Assembly: GCF_029889805.1 (NCBI RefSeq)
Contig: NZ_JARANT010000019.1
Location: 1-36,701, forward strand
Source of the DNA: Halorubrum sp. Boch-26
GTDB lineage: Archaea; Halobacteriota; Halobacteria; Halobacteriales; Haloferacaceae
Direction: 5' to 3'
DNA length: 36,701 bases
The notes under the pieces were generated by a model. It made no database searches, was not told the origin of the DNA, and was given only the letters and a program-made list of their open reading frames with translations. A program made the translations under genes and the position numbers. Each line of letters starts with the position of its first letter. Positions within the stretch are counted from its first letter, which is position 1. Shown one piece after another: positions 33,168-36,701 of the stretch.

Positions 33168-33240
33168 GTCCTGGTAGGGTAGTGGACTATCCTCTTGGCT
33201 TGCGGAGCCAGGGACCGGAGTTCAAATCTCCGTCAGGACG
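33168..33240 (+). tRNA. tRNA-Arg(GCG)
   Basis: A 73-nt cloverleaf: acceptor GTCCTGG pairs with TCAGGAC (one G-U), discriminator G. The anticodon stem TTGGC/GCCAG encloses the loop TTGCGGA, so the anticodon is GCG. The T-arm is CGGAG-TTCAAAT-CTCCG. No intron. It is followed by a hairpin at 33250-33276. Confidence 0.93.
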
Positions 33241-33249
33241 CTCACTTTG

Positions 33250-33276
33250 CGGCTGCCTCACTTCGTTCGGCAGCCG
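33250..33276 (+). other. Hairpin after tRNA-Arg
   Basis: CGGCTGCC (33250-33257) pairs exactly with GGCAGCCG (33269-33276) across an 11-nt loop. There is no T-run, so processing or transcript stability is as likely as termination. The stretch 33277-33461 holds further small inverted repeats and no gene I can support. Confidence 0.45.
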
Positions 33277-33461
33277 CGGCGTTCGGTCCTGACGTGCCCT
33301 GCGCTCGGTTCCCTCGCGCAGGACTCCGTCAGGGCGTTTTCGGACACACCGAACGGCGAGCATCGCGAGCCGTACGTGGGTCCTGCGCTGCACGCTCCAT
33401 TCGTTCGCGATTGAGAAGGAGCGGTGGCGCGTGCCTTCGAGTGACCGACAGGCCACGAGGA

Positions 33462-33752
33462 GCGCGCGCGAGGGAGTCGCTGGTGGCTGCCGCCGCCAGC
33501 GACAGGACGAGAGCGAGGCTCTCGCTTACAACCGGCGCGTAGCGCCGGTGACGAGGCCGGGGAGGTCTGCGGCGCGGTCGCCGTGCGGTCGGGTGGGACT
33601 CAAAGGGGCAGCCGAGAGGCGGGCGCCGGCGATACAAGCACCGCAACGAGGGAGCGAACGCAGCGAGCGACTGAGTGAGGAACGCAGCGAGCGACTGAGT
33701 GAGGAACGCAACGAGCGTGCGCCCGCCTCCCGGCTGGGGCTTTGGAGGTGTT
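33462..33752 (-). repeat. Dispersed palindrome-rich repeat, copy B
   Basis: Read on the minus strand it begins AACACCTCCAAAGCCCCAG (from 33752), carries a long stem (GGGAGGCGGGCGC against GCGCCCGCCTCTC) whose loop holds two exact 24-bp repeats (33661-33684 and 33685-33708), then the 62-nt core (33552-33613) shared with copy A, then hairpins ACCGGCG-CGTAG-CGCCGGT and GAGAGC-GAG-GCTCTC, and ends TCCCTCGCGCG. It lies between tRNA-Arg and the convergent antiporter gene. Confidence 0.7.
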
Positions 33753-33839
33753 CACCGCCGATCTCCGATCAGATATTCATAAACAGCCGACCACCGCTTC
33801 ACGGGAAGACTTCCGTATCGCGGTCGGCCGATCGAACCA

Positions 33840-35693
33840 TTAGTCGTGCGGGTGGAACCGCTCCATCGCGCGCCTGACCGCGTCCGAGTCGCCGATGAAG
33901 GTGACGTGGTCGCCGTACTCCAGCACGCTGTCCGCCGACGGCACGTGGTTCTCGCCGTCGCGGCTGACGACGGCGACGAAGGTGCCGTCGGGGATCTGCG
34001 CGTTGAGGTCGCGGATCGTCTTCCCGGCGAGGTTCGTCGCGGTCACCTCGACCTCTTGGACGTCGTGGCTGTCGCCCAGTTCGGTCATCCAGTGGGTGAT
34101 CGCCGGCCGCTCGATCTCGTCGTCGATGGCCACCGCGGTCGCCGTCGGCGAGTCGATCGCCTTCACGCCGATGCTGTCGAAGGCCTCGACGTTGTCCGGC
34201 TCGTTCACCCGTGAGTACACCGATTCGACGTCGAACTTCGTGATCGCGAGCTGGCACGCGAGCAGGTTGATGTCGTCGTCGCCGGTCACCGTGATCACGC
34301 GTTTGGCCTTCTCGATACCCGCGCCGCGCAGCGTCTCCGTGTCACTACCGTCGCCCTCGTACACGGTGAAACCCTGCGAGCGCGCCCGCTCGATCTCTTC
34401 GTCGTCGATCTCGACGATGACGACGTACTCGCCCCGCCGCTCCAGTCGTGTGGCGAGCGCCCGGCCGACCCGACCGCCGCCGATGATTATCGTGCGCATT
34501 GGTGACACTCCGAGAACGTCGCCGATCTGTCGCGCCAGCCCGGCCTCGATCGCGACCGTCGCGAAGATGACGGCGAACACCGTCCCGACCAGCAGTTCGC
34601 CCTGCTGTATGTTCCCCGCCAGTTCCAGTTCGATCGCGAACAGCGTGGCCACGCTCGCCGGGATAATTCCCCGCGGTCCCACGCCGGCGATGAACAGCCG
34701 TTCCGGCCACGTGAACCGCTCGATGCCGGCGGTAGCGATGATCGCTCCCAGCGGTCTGAGCACGAGCATGATCACGAGTACGAGGCCGATCGCACCGAGG
34801 CCGAGCGCTGCGATCGCCTCCACGTTGATCAGCGCGGCCAGCGAGATGAACACGAACGAGAGCACGACGAGCGTCGTGTTCTCTGCGAACCGTTCGATCT
34901 CCTCTCTGTTGTTGATGTCGAGGTTGCCGAGAAGGATGCCGCTCGTCGCCGCCGCTGCGATGCCCGCCTCGGCGGCGACGACCTCGGCGGCCGCGAACGC
35001 GCCGACCGCCGCCGCCAACACGAGGAACTGAGACGCCTGCACGTCGCGTTCGGGGACCAGATCGCTGTCCAACAGGAAATAGATCACCACGGTCGCGAGC
35101 ATCCCCGCGAGCACCCCGACGCCGAGTCGCTCGACGAACGAGAGGAGGGTCGCCGGAATCCCGAGGTCGTCGAGCAGCAGCGTCTCGAAGATCACCACGG
35201 CGACGATCGCGGCCGTCACGTCGTTGATGATCCCCTCGGTCTCCAGCGCGGTCGCGACGTGGTCCCTGACGCGGACGACGTTGAGTATCGGCGTGATCAC
35301 GGTCGGACCGGTCGCCACGAGCAGCGCCCCGATCAGCAGCGCGATCTCCCAGTCGGCGCCCTCGAAGAACCGAACCGCGGCCGCCGTCCCGAGGAACATC
35401 ACGAGTGCGCTGACCGTCACCAGTCGGAGCGACACCGTCGACGCACCGCGGATCCGCTCGATCCGCAGGGCGAACGCGCCCTCGAAGACGATGATGGCGA
35501 CGCTGATCCCGACGATGATCTCGAGCCCGTTCCCGAACGTTTCGAGCGTCACGAGCCCCAACACCTCCGGTCCCATCAGGACTCCGATGAGGAGATAGAA
35601 GATGACACTCGGTACCTTCAGGCGGTGAGCGACCAGTTGGACGACGAGTCCCGACACGAGGATCGCCGCGATGACCGGCAACAGGCTGGACAC
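33840..35693 (-). CDS. CPA1-type cation/proton antiporter fused to a TrkA (RCK) domain
   Basis: A 617-residue membrane protein. About residues 1-390 form 12-13 hydrophobic helices of the Na+/H+ or K+/H+ antiporter fold, with VATGPTVITPIL and the CPA1-style EGIINDV motif (Asn-Asp pair) in the ion-binding helix. From M399 a nucleotide-binding RCK_N domain follows (IIIGGGRVGRALATRLERRG, then VIVEIDDEEIE), and an RCK_C domain occupies about 535-612. This layout is expected of transporters gated by NAD(H) or a similar ligand to balance internal K+ or Na+ and pH. It has no operon partner. A TATA-like ACACTAAG around 35726 precedes it. Confidence 0.92.
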   Translation of the reverse strand: MSSLLPVIAAILVSGLVVQLVAHRLKVPSVIFYLLIGVLMGPEVLGLVTLETFGNGLEIIVGISVAIIVFEGAFALRIERIRGASTVSLRLVTVSALVMFLGTAAAVRFFEGADWEIALLIGALLVATGPTVITPILNVVRVRDHVATALETEGIINDVTAAIVAVVIFETLLLDDLGIPATLLSFVERLGVGVLAGMLATVVIYFLLDSDLVPERDVQASQFLVLAAAVGAFAAAEVVAAEAGIAAAATSGILLGNLDINNREEIERFAENTTLVVLSFVFISLAALINVEAIAALGLGAIGLVLVIMLVLRPLGAIIATAGIERFTWPERLFIAGVGPRGIIPASVATLFAIELELAGNIQQGELLVGTVFAVIFATVAIEAGLARQIGDVLGVSPMRTIIIGGGRVGRALATRLERRGEYVVIVEIDDEEIERARSQGFTVYEGDGSDTETLRGAGIEKAKRVITVTGDDDINLLACQLAITKFDVESVYSRVNEPDNVEAFDSIGVKAIDSPTATAVAIDDEIERPAITHWMTELGDSHDVQEVEVTATNLAGKTIRDLNAQIPDGTFVAVVSRDGENHVPSADSVLEYGDHVTFIGDSDAVRRAMERFHPHD

Positions 35694-35831
35694 GTCTACC
35701 GTTTGTACGAGGGCTCCCTCCCTTAGTGTACTGGTCCGCGGACCCGATTCGCGGGTCGCTTCAGTGGGTGATAACTAACAAAAATATTTCCGGAGCGACG
35801 AATCACGCCATTGATCCGCACACACGGACAA

Positions 35832-35839
35832 TTATTAAC
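35832..35839 (+). promoter_or_regulatory. TATA-like element in the divergent region
   Basis: TTATTAAC, the same string as the transducer promoter at 4233. It would start a plus-strand RNA near 35862. The AT-rich block 35771-35842 around it also holds AAAATATTT. Between 35694 and 36148 only this element and the possible 33-residue gene are seen. Confidence 0.35.
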
Positions 35840-35900
35840 TCGGTTCCTCCTCTGCGTAAGCATACGCCCGAGCGGACTCCCCCCGCCGGGCACTCCCCCC

Positions 35901-36002
35901 ATGACCGTCCGCGACCCCATTCCGACGTTCGCCCCCCTACGGAGCGTCAAGAAGCGGGTCCGCGGACCGGTCGTCGCTCGTCTCGACGCCGTCGCCGCGT
36001 GA
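35901..36002 (+). CDS. Possible 33-residue basic peptide
   Basis: ATG 35901 to TGA 36000-36002 encodes a peptide with a proline-rich start (TVRDPIPTFAPLRS) and a basic middle (VKKRVRGPVV). It follows the TATA element at 35832 by about 65 nt and is closed by a hairpin CCCCGACGCGGGG directly after the stop. There is no Shine-Dalgarno. The basic composition is unusual for a haloarchaeon, so this could be chance. Confidence 0.25.
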   Translation: MTVRDPIPTFAPLRSVKKRVRGPVVARLDAVAA

Positions 36003-36148
36003 CCCCGACGCGGGGACGGTCGGCCGCCGCCCCTCGAGGCGCGCGGCGCTTTCTCTCCGCCTCCCACCGCTTCAGTCGTTTCACCGCAGATCCGGTAGCT
36101 CAAGCGGCAGCGACTCGGGGCGAGGAATCGACTTCCTCTCGGGTCCGT

Positions 36149-36487
36149 ATGGCAGCCCCACCCTGCCACCGCGCGACCGACATCGCGCTCCGGGTGGCGG
36201 TCCCCCGCGACGCCGCGGGCGCCCACCACGCCGGCGTCCGATCGAAGTTCGACGGTCGCGACGACGTGGACGTCCTCGACGTCGATGTCGTCGACCTCCG
36301 TCCCCGCCTCAACGACCTCCCGGTCGCGGGCGACGTCTCCGTCCCCGCCTCAACGACCTCCCGGTCGCGGGCGATGTCTCCGTCCGGCTCGCGCCGGACG
36401 CCGACCGGATGCGACACGGTCTCCGACCGACGAACAGCCACTGACCGCGGCGCGAGGTCCTCGCGCCATCCACCCGCCTCGTCATGA
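36149..36487 (+). pseudogene. Small gene frameshifted by a 41-bp tandem duplication
   Basis: From ATG 36149 the frame reads a protein-like sequence (ATDIALRVAVPRD, then VDVLDVDVVDLRPRLNDLPVAGDVSV) up to the second copy of a 41-bp repeat, after which it becomes Ser/Arg/Thr-rich and runs to TGA 36485-36487. If one repeat copy is removed the frame continues as RLAPDADRMRHGLRPTNSH and stops at TGA 36442-36444, giving an 84-residue protein of normal composition. The gene is therefore probably broken. The family is not recognised. The current stop overlaps the next ATG (ATGA), which I take as coincidence. Confidence 0.6.
36301..36382 (+). repeat. 41-bp direct tandem duplication
   Basis: The unit starting TCCCCGCCTCAACGACCTCC occurs at 36301-36341 and again at 36342-36382, with one difference (GACG against GATG near the end). 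Its length is not a multiple of three, so it shifts the frame of the gene it lies in. Confidence 0.92.
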
Positions 36488-36701
36488 CACGAGACCGATT
36501 CCCTTCCAGACGCACCGTACACCCCGACCCGTACGCGGGTCCCGACCCGTCAGCCCCCCTGCCGTCGCCGCGCGTGATGGCCGCCTTCGCGGCGTTGCCC
36601 GTCGCGGTCGTCGCGGTCGCCTCCTTCCCGGTCGCGGCCGCGGTCGCGTCGGCCCTCGCCGTCGGCGTCGTCGCCGGCGCGGTGATCGGGCGCCGGTACC
36701 C
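36484..36701 (+). CDS. N-terminal part of a membrane protein (cut by window edge)
   Basis: ATG 36484 opens a frame that continues to the window end (72 codons). After a polar, proline-rich N-terminus (TRDRFPSRRTVHPDPYAGPD) two hydrophobic segments follow, MAAFAALPVAVVAVASFPVA and ALAVGVVAGAVIG, separated by little more than a turn. This looks like a small multi-pass membrane protein. The family is not identified. It starts 39 nt after the ancestral stop of the broken gene upstream, so the two were probably an operon. Confidence 0.6.
   Translation, partial: MTRDRFPSRRTVHPDPYAGPDPSAPLPSPRVMAAFAALPVAVVAVASFPVAAAVASALAVGVVAGAVIGRRY

Noticed and set aside
33462..33752. Direct and inverted repeats read as a CRISPR array
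   Set aside because: There are only two exact 24-bp copies with no spacer between them, inside a larger hairpin; no cas genes are in the window.

Overview
The window is a piece of a haloarchaeal chromosome. The supporting signs are high GC, acidic Asp/Glu-rich proteins, TATA boxes about 26-30 nt upstream of many start codons with no Shine-Dalgarno (leaderless transcripts), archaeal RNA polymerase genes with split A and B subunits, and a sensory rhodopsin. Gene content and the style of the non-coding repeats suggest Halorubrum or a close relative (inference).

Layout from left to right. 1-4 kb: end of an unknown gene, an ABC exporter half-transporter, a creatininase-family hydrolase, a small haloarchaeal acidic protein and a 51-residue membrane peptide. 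4.2-6.7 kb: a two-gene phototaxis operon with a halobacterial transducer followed one base later by a sensory rhodopsin II. 6.7-15.9 kb: mixed metabolism, comprising a fused siroheme decarboxylase (heme synthesis), a tiny HTH-like protein, a TrpD2-like transferase, NAD synthetase, a Nudix hydrolase coupled to a membrane-anchored protein, a DUF5787 protein, a CBS pair protein, a flavin monooxygenase, an MIF-like tautomerase and a dUTPase/dCTP deaminase family enzyme. 16.2-18.2 kb: aconitase.

18.9-29.3 kb is the information-processing block on the minus strand: rpoH-rpoB2-rpoB1-rpoA1-rpoA2-nusA, tightly overlapping, then an independently promoted Tat lipoprotein gene, then rpsL-rpsG. The elongation factor gene fusA, which commonly follows rpsG in haloarchaea, is absent; a structured repeat and the aconitase gene lie there instead. 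29.5-33.2 kb carries two identical tRNA-Asp genes, a histone deacetylase, a tandem histone, an RPA-type single-strand DNA-binding protein and tRNA-Arg(GCG). 33.8-36.7 kb carries a CPA1 antiporter fused to a TrkA-type domain, a small gene broken by a 41-bp tandem duplication, and the start of a membrane protein.

The most noteworthy items are: the histone/deacetylase/RPA chromatin cluster; a mosaic phototaxis cassette (Halobacterium-like SRII with a short-loop Natronomonas-like transducer); a dispersed, palindrome-rich repeat present twice, both times between convergent genes; and several tandem duplications at gene 3' ends, one of which frameshifts a gene. I see no CRISPR array, rRNA, intact insertion sequence or prophage.
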